A stretch of DNA of 64,000 bases from Fimenecus sp052298855 (lineage in GTDB: Bacteria > Bacillota > Clostridia > Oscillospirales > Acutalibacteraceae), in contig DAVZXP010000007.1 of NCBI GenBank assembly GCA_052298855.1, positions 62,001 to 126,000 on the forward strand, given 5' to 3'. Positions 17,474 to 25,791 of this stretch are shown piece by piece; position 1 is the first letter of the stretch, and every line of letters starts with the position of its first letter. The translations under genes were made by a program, and so were the position numbers. The notes below the pieces were generated by a model that made no database searches, was not told the origin of the DNA, and saw only the letters and a program-made list of their open reading frames with translations.

Positions 17474-19882
17474 ATGGATTATAATTTTAGACAGACAGAA
17501 GAAAAATGGCAAAAAAAATGGGATGATGAGGGCGTTTTCAACGCCGTTGACAATTCGGATAAACCCAAGTTTTACGGACTTGTAGAGTTTCCTTATCCCT
17601 CGGGCGCAGGTATGCATGTAGGACACATAAAGGCTTATTCGGGACTTGAGGTTGTTTCGAGGAAAAGACGACTTCAGGGTTACAATGTGCTTTTTCCGAT
17701 AGGCTTTGACGCTTACGGACTTCCCACGGAGAACTATGCTATTAAAACAGGTATTCACCCGAGAAAAGTTACCGATATGAACATCGAAAAGTTTACAAGT
17801 CAGCTTAAAAGGGTAGGCTTCTCCTTTGATTGGACAAGAGTTATTGATACAACACAAGAGGACTACTACAAGTGGACACAGTGGATATTCCTTAAAATGT
17901 TTGAAAACGGACTTGCTTTCAGAGATAAGACATTGGTAAACTACTGTCCGTCCTGTAAGGTTGTACTTTCAAACGAGGACTCGCAGGGCGGTAAGTGTGA
18001 TATTTGCCATTCCGACGTTGTTCAGAAATCAAAGGACGTTTGGTATCTTCGCATTACAAAGTATGCAGACAAGCTCCTTGAGGGACTCAACGAGGTTGAT
18101 TATCTCCCGAATATCAAGCTTCAGCAGGTAAACTGGATCGGCAAGTCAAAGGGCGCATTCGTAAACTTTAAGGTAAATGAGGTTGATGAGAGCTTCAAGA
18201 TTTACACAACCCGTCCTGACACGCTTTTTGGTGTAACCTTTATGGTTATGGCACCCGAACACCCGATAATCGACAAGTACGCTGACATTATCGGCAATAT
18301 GGATGCGGTCAAGGCATACAGACAGGAATGTGCTAAAAAGACCGAGTTCGAGAGAACACAGCTTGTTAAGGAGAAAACAGGTGTAAAGCTTGAAGGCTTT
18401 ACAGCTAAAAACCCTGTCAATGGCAAGAAAATCCCGATTTATATTTCCGACTATGTTATGATGGGCTACGGCACAGGTGCAATTATGGCTGTTCCGGCTC
18501 ACGATCAGAGAGACTATGACTTTGCAAAGAAGTTCGGCATTGATATAGTTGAGGTTATCAAGGGCGGCGACATCTCGGTTGAGGCTTATACAGGCGACGG
18601 CGAGATGGTAAATTCCGATTTCCTCAACGGTATGGATAATAAAAAGGATTCAATCGCAAGGATGATTGAGCACCTTGAAAAAATGGGCATCGGCGAAGAG
18701 GGCGTTCAGTATAAGATGAAGGACTGGGCGTTTAACCGTCAGCGTTATTGGGGCGAGCCTATTCCGATTGTTTATTGTCCAAAATGCGGAATGGTTCCCG
18801 TTCCCTATGACGAGCTTCCGCTTAAATTGCCGCAGGTTGAGAATTTTGAGCCCGGTCAGGACGGCGAAAGCCCGCTTGCAAAGATTGATTCTTTCGTAAA
18901 TTGCAAGTGCCCGAAGTGCGGCGCAGACGCAAAGAGGGAAACCGATACAATGCCGCAGTGGGCAGGCTCTTCTTGGTATTTCCTGCGTTATATCGATCCC
19001 CACAACGACAAGGCATTGGCTTCCCCCGAAAAGCTTAAATATTGGGGTCCCGTTGATTGGTATAACGGCGGTATGGAGCACGTTACACGCCACCTTATCT
19101 ATTCAAGATTTTGGCATCGCTTCCTCTATGATATCGGCGCAGTACCGTTCAAGGAGCCTTACCTCAAGAGAACAGCACAGGGACTTATCTTAGGACCCGA
19201 CGGCGTTAAAATGAGTAAGTCAAAGGGTAATGTTATCGACCCGAACGAGGTTGTCGATGTTTACGGTGCAGACGTATTGAGAACTTACGTATTGTTTATG
19301 GGCGACTATGAGCAGGCTGCTCCGTGGAGTGAGTCGAGCGTTAAGGGCTGTAAGAGATTTGTTGACCGTATTTGGAAGCTTCAGGAAATTCTTACCGACG
19401 GCGACGAGTATTCAAAGGAGCTTTCTTCCGCAATGCATAAGGCTATTAAGAAAGTCAGCGAAGATATTGAGGGTATGAAGTACAACACGGCAATCGCAGC
19501 GTTGATGACTCTCCTCAATCAGATTTATGACAACGGCAAAATCAACCGTGCAGAGCTTAAAACGCTTCTCCTGCTTGTAAACCCGTTTGCACCGCATATC
19601 ACGGAAGAAATGTGGTCAACACTCGGCTATGGCGAGATGCTTGCAAAGGACGGCACATGGCCCGAATATGATGAGGCTAAGTGCATTGACGACACCGTTG
19701 AGATTGCAGTTCAGATAAACGGCAAAATCCGTGCAAAGATTGAAATTGCTGCCGACGCTTCCAACGACGAGGCTATTGCGGCTGCAAAGGCAGACGAAAA
19801 GGTTGCACAGGAGCTTGCAGGAAAGAATATAATCAAAGAAATTTATGTTAAGGGCAGACTTGTAAACATCGTTGCAAAATAA
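17474..19882 (+). CDS. leuS: Leucyl-tRNA synthetase
   Basis: Charges tRNA-Leu; a class I synthetase with editing. The 802-residue product has the HIGH-equivalent HVGH at residues 48-51 (YPSGAGMHVGHIKAYS), the CP1 editing domain (TTRPDTLFGVTFM, GTGAIMAVPAHDQRD), two zinc-type CxxC knuckles (CPSC/CDIC and CPKCGMV/CPKCGAD), the KMSKS loop at 579-583 and the C-terminal anticodon domain. ATG 17474 has an AGAGGTG site; a start 36 nt upstream would overlap rsfS. No T-box leader is visible, since it lies 28 nt after rsfS in one transcript. Confidence 0.98.
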   Translation: MDYNFRQTEEKWQKKWDDEGVFNAVDNSDKPKFYGLVEFPYPSGAGMHVGHIKAYSGLEVVSRKRRLQGYNVLFPIGFDAYGLPTENYAIKTGIHPRKVTDMNIEKFTSQLKRVGFSFDWTRVIDTTQEDYYKWTQWIFLKMFENGLAFRDKTLVNYCPSCKVVLSNEDSQGGKCDICHSDVVQKSKDVWYLRITKYADKLLEGLNEVDYLPNIKLQQVNWIGKSKGAFVNFKVNEVDESFKIYTTRPDTLFGVTFMVMAPEHPIIDKYADIIGNMDAVKAYRQECAKKTEFERTQLVKEKTGVKLEGFTAKNPVNGKKIPIYISDYVMMGYGTGAIMAVPAHDQRDYDFAKKFGIDIVEVIKGGDISVEAYTGDGEMVNSDFLNGMDNKKDSIARMIEHLEKMGIGEEGVQYKMKDWAFNRQRYWGEPIPIVYCPKCGMVPVPYDELPLKLPQVENFEPGQDGESPLAKIDSFVNCKCPKCGADAKRETDTMPQWAGSSWYFLRYIDPHNDKALASPEKLKYWGPVDWYNGGMEHVTRHLIYSRFWHRFLYDIGAVPFKEPYLKRTAQGLILGPDGVKMSKSKGNVIDPNEVVDVYGADVLRTYVLFMGDYEQAAPWSESSVKGCKRFVDRIWKLQEILTDGDEYSKELSSAMHKAIKKVSEDIEGMKYNTAIAALMTLLNQIYDNGKINRAELKTLLLLVNPFAPHITEEMWSTLGYGEMLAKDGTWPEYDEAKCIDDTVEIAVQINGKIRAKIEIAADASNDEAIAAAKADEKVAQELAGKNIIKEIYVKGRLVNIVAK

Positions 19883-19891
19883 GGTGACTTT

Positions 19892-20005
19892 ATGAGAGCT
19901 TTTAAGGAACTTGCGGACCGTATGGTCGAGGTTTTCAAAAATACAAGAACGGCAGACGTTATGATGTTCATAGCGTCTGTCGTTGCGTCTTTTTTCAATA
20001 AATAA
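19892..20005 (+). CDS. 37-residue small membrane-type protein after leuS
   Basis: A short open frame with an AAGGTG ribosome site 5 nt before its ATG, 9 nt downstream of leuS and 12 nt before the esterase gene. The product begins with a charged amphipathic stretch (MRAFKELADRMVEVFKN) and ends with a 14-residue hydrophobic segment MMFIASVVASFFNK, so it is probably membrane-associated. No family was recognised. The position and ribosome site support expression; conservation in relatives would decide. Confidence 0.5.
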   Translation: MRAFKELADRMVEVFKNTRTADVMMFIASVVASFFNK

Positions 20006-20017
20006 AGGATATGATTT

Positions 20018-21328
20018 ATGCGTTTGAACAGGATAATTTCACTTGTACTTGTTATAGTTTTAACAATCCCGATATGTCAGCAGACAAATTTGTTTGCAAA
20101 GAGTGCCGAGCTTTCAAGCCTGCTCCGTGTGAACAAGACGGATGCCGATAATGAAGCTGTAGTTTCAAGCGAGCTTGATTTTGAATTCGACAGCAGAAGC
20201 GATGAAATCAAAAGCCTTATCAAGGCTGCGGAGGCAAACGGAGACACCGAAATCAAGGCGCAGGTAAGGACTGTTTTTTCACGGCTCTATTCGCTTTTGA
20301 AAAAGCTCATTCTCTCGGACGGCGACCTTCAATCAGAGGAAGTAAGAAGAGAGCTTGGCGCCATTTTCAACAGCCTTTTCATTCTTGATACCAAGCTCAA
20401 TAAGGCAGACCCTAACGCTATGGGCGAGCTTACAAACAAGGGCTTTGTAACGCAGGCGGTTTCTATTGTTTGGGATATTATGGACGCCTTTGACGAAAAC
20501 CGCCTATCGTCGCAGACAATGGAAAAGGGCGTTACCCGTATTGAGGATATACCGTATATCGACGATGGCACAGACGAGCATATGCTTGACGTTTATTATC
20601 CCGACGGCACAAATGAGAAACTGCCCGTGATAATCGAAATTCACGGCGGCGGTCTTATGATGGGCAATAAGGACTATAACAGAGTGTATTGCTCGGTGCT
20701 TGCCAAAAAGGGCTATACGGTGGTTTGTATAAATTACAGACTTTCGCCCGACGTTCTCTATCCCTCGCAGGTGCAGGACGTTATGGCGGCTTATAAGTGG
20801 ATTTATGATAATGCGGACGGCTATAATATCGACCTTGAAAGGGTGTATGTAACAGGCGAGTCGGCAGGAGGAAATCTTGCTTATTACACCTCGCTTGTTG
20901 AAACAAGTCCGCAGCTTCAAGAGCTTTACGGGGTTTCTCCATCGGGACTGCAAATTGACGCATTAGGTCTTGTTTCGGGTATGTATGAGATGAAAGCGGG
21001 CTTCAATGCACCGCTTATATCCTGCTATTTCGGCATTGACTACAAGAACTCGCCGTATTATCCCTACTTACAGCCGGAGGAGGTCATACCCCTCGGCAAA
21101 TTGCCGCCGTGCTACACGGTATCGTGTACAAGGGATATTCTTCATTCCTCGGCAGAGCATTTTGACAAGGTTTTGATCGAGTACGGAATTGACCACGTTT
21201 ACAGGGATTGGGGCTTGACGGTCAACAAATCCTCGGGACATATAACGAGCGTTGCATATCCCGAGCTTGAGGAAAGCAAGCAGACGATAGACGAAATGCT
21301 CGCCTTTTTCAGCGCACATACGCAATAA
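20018..21328 (+). CDS. Secreted alpha/beta-hydrolase (esterase, HSL-like)
   Basis: A 436-residue esterase/lipase of the hormone-sensitive-lipase type. Residues 1-30 look like a signal peptide (hydrophobic IISLVLVIVLTIPI). A helical region to about 150 has no recognised domain; the catalytic domain follows. The oxyanion motif HGGG starts at His209, the nucleophile Ser282 is in GESAGG, and Asp373 (TRDIL) and His408 (SSGHIT) complete a plausible triad. The neighbouring araA-araD and distant GH51 hint at deacetylation of plant polysaccharide fragments, but a lipid or other ester substrate is equally possible. It ends in its own terminator. Confidence 0.85.
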   Translation: MRLNRIISLVLVIVLTIPICQQTNLFAKSAELSSLLRVNKTDADNEAVVSSELDFEFDSRSDEIKSLIKAAEANGDTEIKAQVRTVFSRLYSLLKKLILSDGDLQSEEVRRELGAIFNSLFILDTKLNKADPNAMGELTNKGFVTQAVSIVWDIMDAFDENRLSSQTMEKGVTRIEDIPYIDDGTDEHMLDVYYPDGTNEKLPVIIEIHGGGLMMGNKDYNRVYCSVLAKKGYTVVCINYRLSPDVLYPSQVQDVMAAYKWIYDNADGYNIDLERVYVTGESAGGNLAYYTSLVETSPQLQELYGVSPSGLQIDALGLVSGMYEMKAGFNAPLISCYFGIDYKNSPYYPYLQPEEVIPLGKLPPCYTVSCTRDILHSSAEHFDKVLIEYGIDHVYRDWGLTVNKSSGHITSVAYPELEESKQTIDEMLAFFSAHTQ

Positions 21329-21339
21329 CATTTACGTTG

Positions 21340-21369
21340 ACGGTGCTCAAAATTGAGTACCGTTTTTTG
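21340..21369 (+). terminator. Terminator after the esterase gene
   Basis: A 9-bp stem with one G-T wobble (21340-21348 with 21355-21363), 6-nt loop and a run of six T. It closes the long leftward housekeeping run before the ara promoter. Confidence 0.85.
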
Positions 21370-21396
21370 TTAATGAAAAATTTTTAAATCTGCTTC

Positions 21397-21425
21397 TTGA
21401 AAATGAAAAAAGTATATAATATAAT
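21397..21425 (+). promoter_or_regulatory. Promoter of araA-araD
   Basis: -35 TTGAAA at 21397-21402, a 17-bp spacer and -10 TATAAT at 21420-21425. Just downstream CAAAGTC (7-nt gap) GACTTTTG forms an imperfect inverted repeat at about 21438-21460, a candidate repressor site near the transcription start. Confidence 0.8.
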
Positions 21426-21484
21426 GTTTTTGACATACAAAGTCAGATAGCGACTTTTGAATCTTATTAAAAAGGCGGTAAATT

Positions 21485-22954
21485 ATGAAAAATTCTGTTT
21501 TCTATTTCGTTGTCGGCTCGCAGTTTTTATACGGCGAGGATACCCTTGTTGAAATTGACAAGCATTCGAAAATAATGGTTGACGGCTTCAACGCAGATAA
21601 AAACATTCCGTGTACGGTAAAATGGTTTCCTTGCGTTAAGACGAGCGAGGAAATCTACAACATAATGAACGAGGCAAACAATGACGAAAATTGTGCAGGC
21701 GTTATAACCTGGATGCATACCTTTTCGCCCTCGAAAATGTGGGTTAAGGGACTTATGGCGTTGAGAAAGCCGTATCTTCATCTCAACACGCAGTTCAACC
21801 GTGAAATTCCGTGGAACGATATTGATATGGACTTTATGAATCTTAATCAGTCGGCACACGGCGACCGTGAGCACGGCTATATTGCCGCAAGACTTCGTAT
21901 GAACAGAAAGGTCGTTGTCGGCTTTTGGCAGGACGAGGATTTTACCTCGCAAATCGGCGTTTGGATGAGAGCTGCTGTCGGTGCGGCAGAGTCGAGAAAG
22001 CTCAGGGTACTTCGTATTTCCGACAATATGAGAAATGTTGCCGTTACAGAGGGCGACAAGGTCGAGGCTTTGATTAAGCTCGGCTGGAGCGTTGACCATT
22101 ACGGCGTAGGCGATATTATTTCGGAGGTTGAAAAGGTAACCGAGGAAGAAATTGATGAGCAGATGCTCGCTTATGAAAATAATTATATTTTCGATACTGA
22201 TAACACAGAGGCTGTTCGCTATCAGGCTCGTGAGGAAGTAGCTATAAAGAAATTCCTTGACAGAGGAAATTTCAAGGCTTTCCATACGAATTTTGAGGAT
22301 TTGCAGGGACTTCGTCAGCTTCCCGGACTTGCGGCGCAGGATCTTATGAGACAGGGCTACGGCTTCGGAGCAGAGGGCGACTGGAAGGTTGCGGCAATGA
22401 CGAGAATTATGAAGACTATGGCAGAGGGTATCGGCAAGGGTACTGCCTTTATGGAGGATTACACGCTTCATCTTGAAAAGGGCAATGAGATGATACTCGG
22501 CGCTCATATGCTCGAGGTTTGCCCGACGGTTGCTTGCGAAAAGCCGAAAATTCAAGTTCATCCGCTTGGAATAGGCGACAGAGAGGACCCTGCAAGACTT
22601 GTTTTCAAGGCTAAAAAAGGCTCGGGTATAGTTGTATCGCTTGTTGATATGGGCGACAGATTCAGAATGATTGTAAACGACATTGAATGTCAAACGCAAG
22701 AGCACGATATGCCGAAGCTTCCCGTTGCAGGTGTTTTATGGAAACCGCTTCCCGATTTCAAAACCTCGGCGGCGGCTTGGATATATGCAGGCGGCTCGCA
22801 CCATTCTGTTCTTTCTTATGACCTTACGGCAGAACATATGCGTGATTTTGCGGAGATTATGGGAATTGAATTTGTGTATATAAATAAGGACACAAAAATC
22901 CCCGAATTCAGAAAAGAGCTTGAATATAACGACGTTATTTGGAGGAACAAATAA
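21485..22954 (+). CDS. araA: L-arabinose isomerase
   Basis: Converts L-arabinose to L-ribulose. The 489-residue protein has VVGSQFLYGEDTL, TWMHTFSPSKMW, LHLNTQFNREIPW, the metal-site region NFEDLQGLRQLPGLAAQDLM, GYGFGAEGDWK and HMLEVCP, with metal-binding Glu and His residues in place. It overlaps araD by one base (TAATG). No araB lies beside the pair; the FGGY kinase at 50.7 kb is the only candidate kinase in the window. Confidence 0.97.
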   Translation: MKNSVFYFVVGSQFLYGEDTLVEIDKHSKIMVDGFNADKNIPCTVKWFPCVKTSEEIYNIMNEANNDENCAGVITWMHTFSPSKMWVKGLMALRKPYLHLNTQFNREIPWNDIDMDFMNLNQSAHGDREHGYIAARLRMNRKVVVGFWQDEDFTSQIGVWMRAAVGAAESRKLRVLRISDNMRNVAVTEGDKVEALIKLGWSVDHYGVGDIISEVEKVTEEEIDEQMLAYENNYIFDTDNTEAVRYQAREEVAIKKFLDRGNFKAFHTNFEDLQGLRQLPGLAAQDLMRQGYGFGAEGDWKVAAMTRIMKTMAEGIGKGTAFMEDYTLHLEKGNEMILGAHMLEVCPTVACEKPKIQVHPLGIGDREDPARLVFKAKKGSGIVVSLVDMGDRFRMIVNDIECQTQEHDMPKLPVAGVLWKPLPDFKTSAAAWIYAGGSHHSVLSYDLTAEHMRDFAEIMGIEFVYINKDTKIPEFRKELEYNDVIWRNK

Positions 22955-23658
22955 TGCTTGAACAGTTAAAGCAGGATGTTTACAGGGCGAATATGCAACT
23001 TAAAGAATTCGGTTTGGTAGTTCTCACTTGGGGAAACGTTTCGGCAATCGACAGGGAAAGCGGATTGGTCGTCATAAAGCCGTCGGGTGTTCCCTATGAC
23101 ACAATGAAAGCCGAGGATATGGTTGTTGTCGATTTAGACGGCAATGTGGTTGAGGGTACGCTCAATCCCTCGTCTGACACACCGACGCACCTTGAGCTTT
23201 ACAGAAGCTTTGAGGGTATCGGCTCGGTTGTGCACACCCATTCGACTTGGGCGACGTCATTTGCACAGGCGGGCAGAAGCATAAGGGCTTACGGAACAAC
23301 TCACGCCGATTTTTCAAATCACAATATACCTTGCACAAGAGGTCTTACTAAGGCAGAGGTTGAGGGCGAATACGAGCTCAACACCGGCAAGGTCATAGTC
23401 GAATGCTTTGAAAACGAAGGTATAAATCCGAATGACTGTCCTGCGGTGCTTATTCACAGACACGGTCCGTTTTGTTGGGGCAAAAGCTGCTTTAAGGCGG
23501 TTGAAAATGCGCTTATACTTGAAGAAGTGGCAAAGATGGCGTTCAGAACCGAAGAAATTGCCGCAGTCGAGCAAAAGCAGGTCGGAATTGAGGATTATTT
23601 ACTCACAAAGCACTATAACCGCAAGCACGGCAAGAATGCATATTACGGTCAGAAATAA
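22954..23658 (+). CDS. araD: L-ribulose-5-phosphate 4-epimerase
   Basis: Converts L-ribulose-5-phosphate to D-xylulose-5-phosphate, a zinc enzyme of the class II aldolase fold. The 234-residue product has LTWGNVSAID, KPSGVPYD, SSDTPTHLELY, the zinc ligands His94 and His96 (VHTHSTWA) and His170 (HRHGPFCWG), spacing as in E. coli AraD. ATG 22954 has GGAGGA 9 nt upstream and shares one base with the araA stop. Confidence 0.96.
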   Translation: MLEQLKQDVYRANMQLKEFGLVVLTWGNVSAIDRESGLVVIKPSGVPYDTMKAEDMVVVDLDGNVVEGTLNPSSDTPTHLELYRSFEGIGSVVHTHSTWATSFAQAGRSIRAYGTTHADFSNHNIPCTRGLTKAEVEGEYELNTGKVIVECFENEGINPNDCPAVLIHRHGPFCWGKSCFKAVENALILEEVAKMAFRTEEIAAVEQKQVGIEDYLLTKHYNRKHGKNAYYGQK

Positions 23659-23674
23659 TTAAACATCAAATTTT

Positions 23675-23704
23675 AAGGACGGATTTTTCCGTCCTTATTT
23701 TTTT
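23675..23704 (+). terminator. Terminator of araA-araD
   Basis: A perfect 9-bp stem (23675-23683 with 23688-23696), 4-nt T loop, then a run of seven T. Confidence 0.92.
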
Positions 23705-24030
23705 GCGGTATTAGCTTTGAAAACGGGTGTGGATTTGTTCTGCTAACTTAATTGTACGCAGAACTATGCCTTCCTCTGCCACCTATTGCCCTCTTGCGGT
23801 GTCCCGATTTTGTTTATGCGGCTTGGAGCGCCGCACAAAATCGACCGCTGCGCCAACAGATACTCCCTTTATCCGCCACAGGCGGCGGTCGCATATGTTG
23901 CCCGTCAGAGGGAGCCTATGTTTGTTAATGCGGTTTGGAGTACCGATAAAATTCCACTGAATTCAAGCATTTTATTTTTGCATAAAATCGCTGTTATTGT
24001 TAAAAATCTTATTAAAGGATAGGTGATTTT
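23705..24030. repeat. Gene-free gap with imperfect direct repeat
   Basis: This 326-bp gap before spoVAD holds two related segments, near 23814-23842 (GCGGCTTGGAGCGCCGCAC) and near 23929-23957 (GCGGTTTGGAGTACCGATA), each followed by AAAAT. Open frames across it are rich in Cys and Arg, lack a ribosome site and have no recognised domain, so it reads as degenerate intergenic repeat sequence. No clear promoter for spoVAD is visible. Confidence 0.4.
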
Positions 24031-25056
24031 ATGATTGAGCGTTTGGGAAAATATACATTGAAGCTAAACGAAAGGCCGTCGATTATCGCAAGTGCGGGTG
24101 TAGTCGGAAAAACCGAGGGCGAAGGGCCGTTGAAGAAGGAATTTGATCATATATTTGAGGATGATACGCTCGGCGAGGAGTCCTTTGAGAAAGCCGAGAG
24201 CAGCTTACAAAGAGAAGCGGTTTTGCGAGCAATGATGAAATCTGAAAAACCGATTGAAGAGGTTGAATATATTTTTGCTGGCGATTTGCTCAATCAATGC
24301 ACGGCGTCAACTTTTTCGTTGAGAGAGTTCGGTATACCGCTTATCGGACTTTTCGGTGCTTGCTCGACAATGGCTCTCTCATTGGGCATTGCAAGTGTTT
24401 TTGTAAATTGCGAAGCGGCAAGGCTCGCTGTTGCGGCAACCTCCTCGCATTTTTGTTCAGCCGAAAGGCAGTTTCGTTTACCGCTTGAATACGGCGGACA
24501 GCGAACGCCGACAGCACAGAGAACGGTTACGGGAGCAGGTGCAAGCGTTGTGGCAAAGCATATTGCGAACAAGCCCTGCGTTGAGGCTGTTACTTTCGGA
24601 AAAATCGTTGACTTGGGAATTAAGGACTCAACAAATATGGGTGCTGCCATGGCACCTGCGGCGGCAATGACGATTTCTGACTTTTTCTCGGACACGGGAA
24701 TGAATCCCGACGATTTGGATATGATTGTCACGGGTGATCTCGGCTTTGTGGGAAGTGAGCTTTTGCTTGAACTTTTGAAAAAAGATTATTCTCTTGATAT
24801 TTCAGCTCAATACAACGATTGCGGAATGATGATGTATTACAGAGAAGAACAGGATGTTCACGCAGGCGGTTCGGGTTGCGGCTGCGGAGGCTCTGTGCTG
24901 AACACATATTTTATGAACAGGCTTGAAAGCGGAGAGTTTTCTAAAATTTTGTTTGTCGCTACAGGTGCTTTGATGTCTCCGACTTCGTCATTGCAGGGCG
25001 AGAGCATACCGTCCATTGCGCACGCAGTGCTTTTATCAAAGCCTGATAACAAGTAA
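24031..25056 (+). CDS. spoVAD: Stage V sporulation protein AD
   Basis: SpoVAD belongs to the spore inner-membrane SpoVA machinery that moves dipicolinic acid; it has a thiolase-like fold and binds DPA. The 341-residue protein has PSIIASAGVVGKTEGEGPL, the FGACSTMALSLGIAS nucleophile-elbow region, TATSSHFCSAERQFR, GAAMAPAAAMTI, DLGFVGSELL and the Gly/Cys-rich GGSGCGCGGSVLN. SD AGGATAGGTG precedes the ATG. Normally it lies between spoVAC and spoVAEb; neither is here, and only a 52-residue membrane protein follows, so this is an orphan copy. Confidence 0.92.
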   Translation: MIERLGKYTLKLNERPSIIASAGVVGKTEGEGPLKKEFDHIFEDDTLGEESFEKAESSLQREAVLRAMMKSEKPIEEVEYIFAGDLLNQCTASTFSLREFGIPLIGLFGACSTMALSLGIASVFVNCEAARLAVAATSSHFCSAERQFRLPLEYGGQRTPTAQRTVTGAGASVVAKHIANKPCVEAVTFGKIVDLGIKDSTNMGAAMAPAAAMTISDFFSDTGMNPDDLDMIVTGDLGFVGSELLLELLKKDYSLDISAQYNDCGMMMYYREEQDVHAGGSGCGCGGSVLNTYFMNRLESGEFSKILFVATGALMSPTSSLQGESIPSIAHAVLLSKPDNK

Positions 25057-25067
25057 AGGAGAAAACT

Positions 25068-25226
25068 ATGTTTGAACTTTCAGATGATTTAAGAGTAATA
25101 TCGGCGTTTACCAAGACCATAAATATATTAACGGCGGTTAAGACGGCAATGACGGTTGGGATAATAGTCTATTGCGTTTTTACAGGCTTTAAGGGCGTAA
25201 GCCTAATAAAAGAAAGTAACAAATAA
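25068..25226 (+). CDS. 52-residue single-pass membrane protein after spoVAD
   Basis: Starts at ATG 25068 with AAAGGAGAA 5 nt upstream, 11 nt after spoVAD. The product has a polar N terminus, one hydrophobic helix (about residues 26-40, AMTVGIIVYCVFTGF) and a basic C-terminal KGVSLIKESNK. It shares the spoVAD transcript and terminator, so a role in the spore membrane is possible. It is much shorter than SpoVAC or SpoVAE and shows no recognisable domain. Confidence 0.6.
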   Translation: MFELSDDLRVISAFTKTINILTAVKTAMTVGIIVYCVFTGFKGVSLIKESNK

Positions 25227-25232
25227 TTTATT

Positions 25233-25272
25233 TCGGAGGCTGAAGCTTTTGTCAAAGTCTCCGAGTTTTTTT
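25233..25272 (+). terminator. Terminator of spoVAD unit
   Basis: Outer stem TCGGAG (25233-25238) with CTCCGA (25259-25264), partly paired inner region, then seven T residues. Confidence 0.75.
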
Positions 25273-25280
25273 ATTTTTTA

Positions 25281-25309
25281 TTGAATTCCTACTAAAATTG
25301 TATTATTAT
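25281..25309 (+). promoter_or_regulatory. rrf2 promoter with probable auto-operator
   Basis: -35 TTGAAT at 25281-25286 and -10 TATTAT at 25304-25309, spacer 17 bp. Between them CCTACTAAAATTGTATTAT (25288-25306) contains the dyad TAC/GTA and matches the iscS promoter palindrome at 14 of 19 aligned positions. This is most simply an Rrf2 operator that gives autoregulation. Confidence 0.65.
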
Positions 25310-25349
25310 ATATTTACTGAATTTTTAGAATTTTTTTAAGGTGACAAAA

Positions 25350-25787
25350 ATGAAAATATCAACAAAAGGCAGATATGCTTTAAGGCTTATGCTTGACCTT
25401 GCCATGCACAATGACGAGGGTTATGTATCGATAAAAACAATATCGCAAAGACAGGGAATATCTGAAAAATATCTTGAACAGATTATAAAAATGCTGTCGA
25501 AAAGCGGACTTGTCGAAAGCACAAGGGGTGCACAGGGCGGCTATAAGCTTTTGAAAGAACCGAAGGAATATACCGTCGGTGAAATATTGCGTGTGACAGA
25601 GGGCAGTCTTGCGCCGGTGTCTTGCCTTGCCGACTCGGAAAATCACTGTGAGCATTGTGATGATTGCGTGACGATTGAAATTTGGCAAAATGTGCTTGCC
25701 GCAATAAATGAGGTTGTCGATTCAATAACGCTTGAATATCTTGTGAAAAAGCAAAAAACAAAGGGAACCTGCTGTAACAAGGGCTGA
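25350..25787 (+). CDS. Rrf2-family Fe-S regulator (IscR-like)
   Basis: A 145-residue winged-helix regulator. The N-terminal HTH reads STKGRYALRLMLDLA, ISQRQGISEKYLEQIIKML and STRGAQGGYKL, diagnostic for Rrf2. The C-terminal part has Cys92, Cys100, Cys103 and Cys106 (CLADSENHCEHCDDC), close to the three-cysteine cluster site of E. coli IscR, so it probably binds a [2Fe-2S] cluster. ATG 25350 is preceded by AAGGTG at 6 nt. It is followed by metH genes and iscS-iscU, and its likely operator is in both its own and the iscS promoter. Confidence 0.9.
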   Translation: MKISTKGRYALRLMLDLAMHNDEGYVSIKTISQRQGISEKYLEQIIKMLSKSGLVESTRGAQGGYKLLKEPKEYTVGEILRVTEGSLAPVSCLADSENHCEHCDDCVTIEIWQNVLAAINEVVDSITLEYLVKKQKTKGTCCNKG

Positions 25788-25791
25788 TAAA

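Noticed and set aside
23786..24022. 78-codon frame in the gap before spoVAD
   Set aside because: No ribosome site, repeat-derived sequence and Cys/Arg-rich composition; likely not translated.
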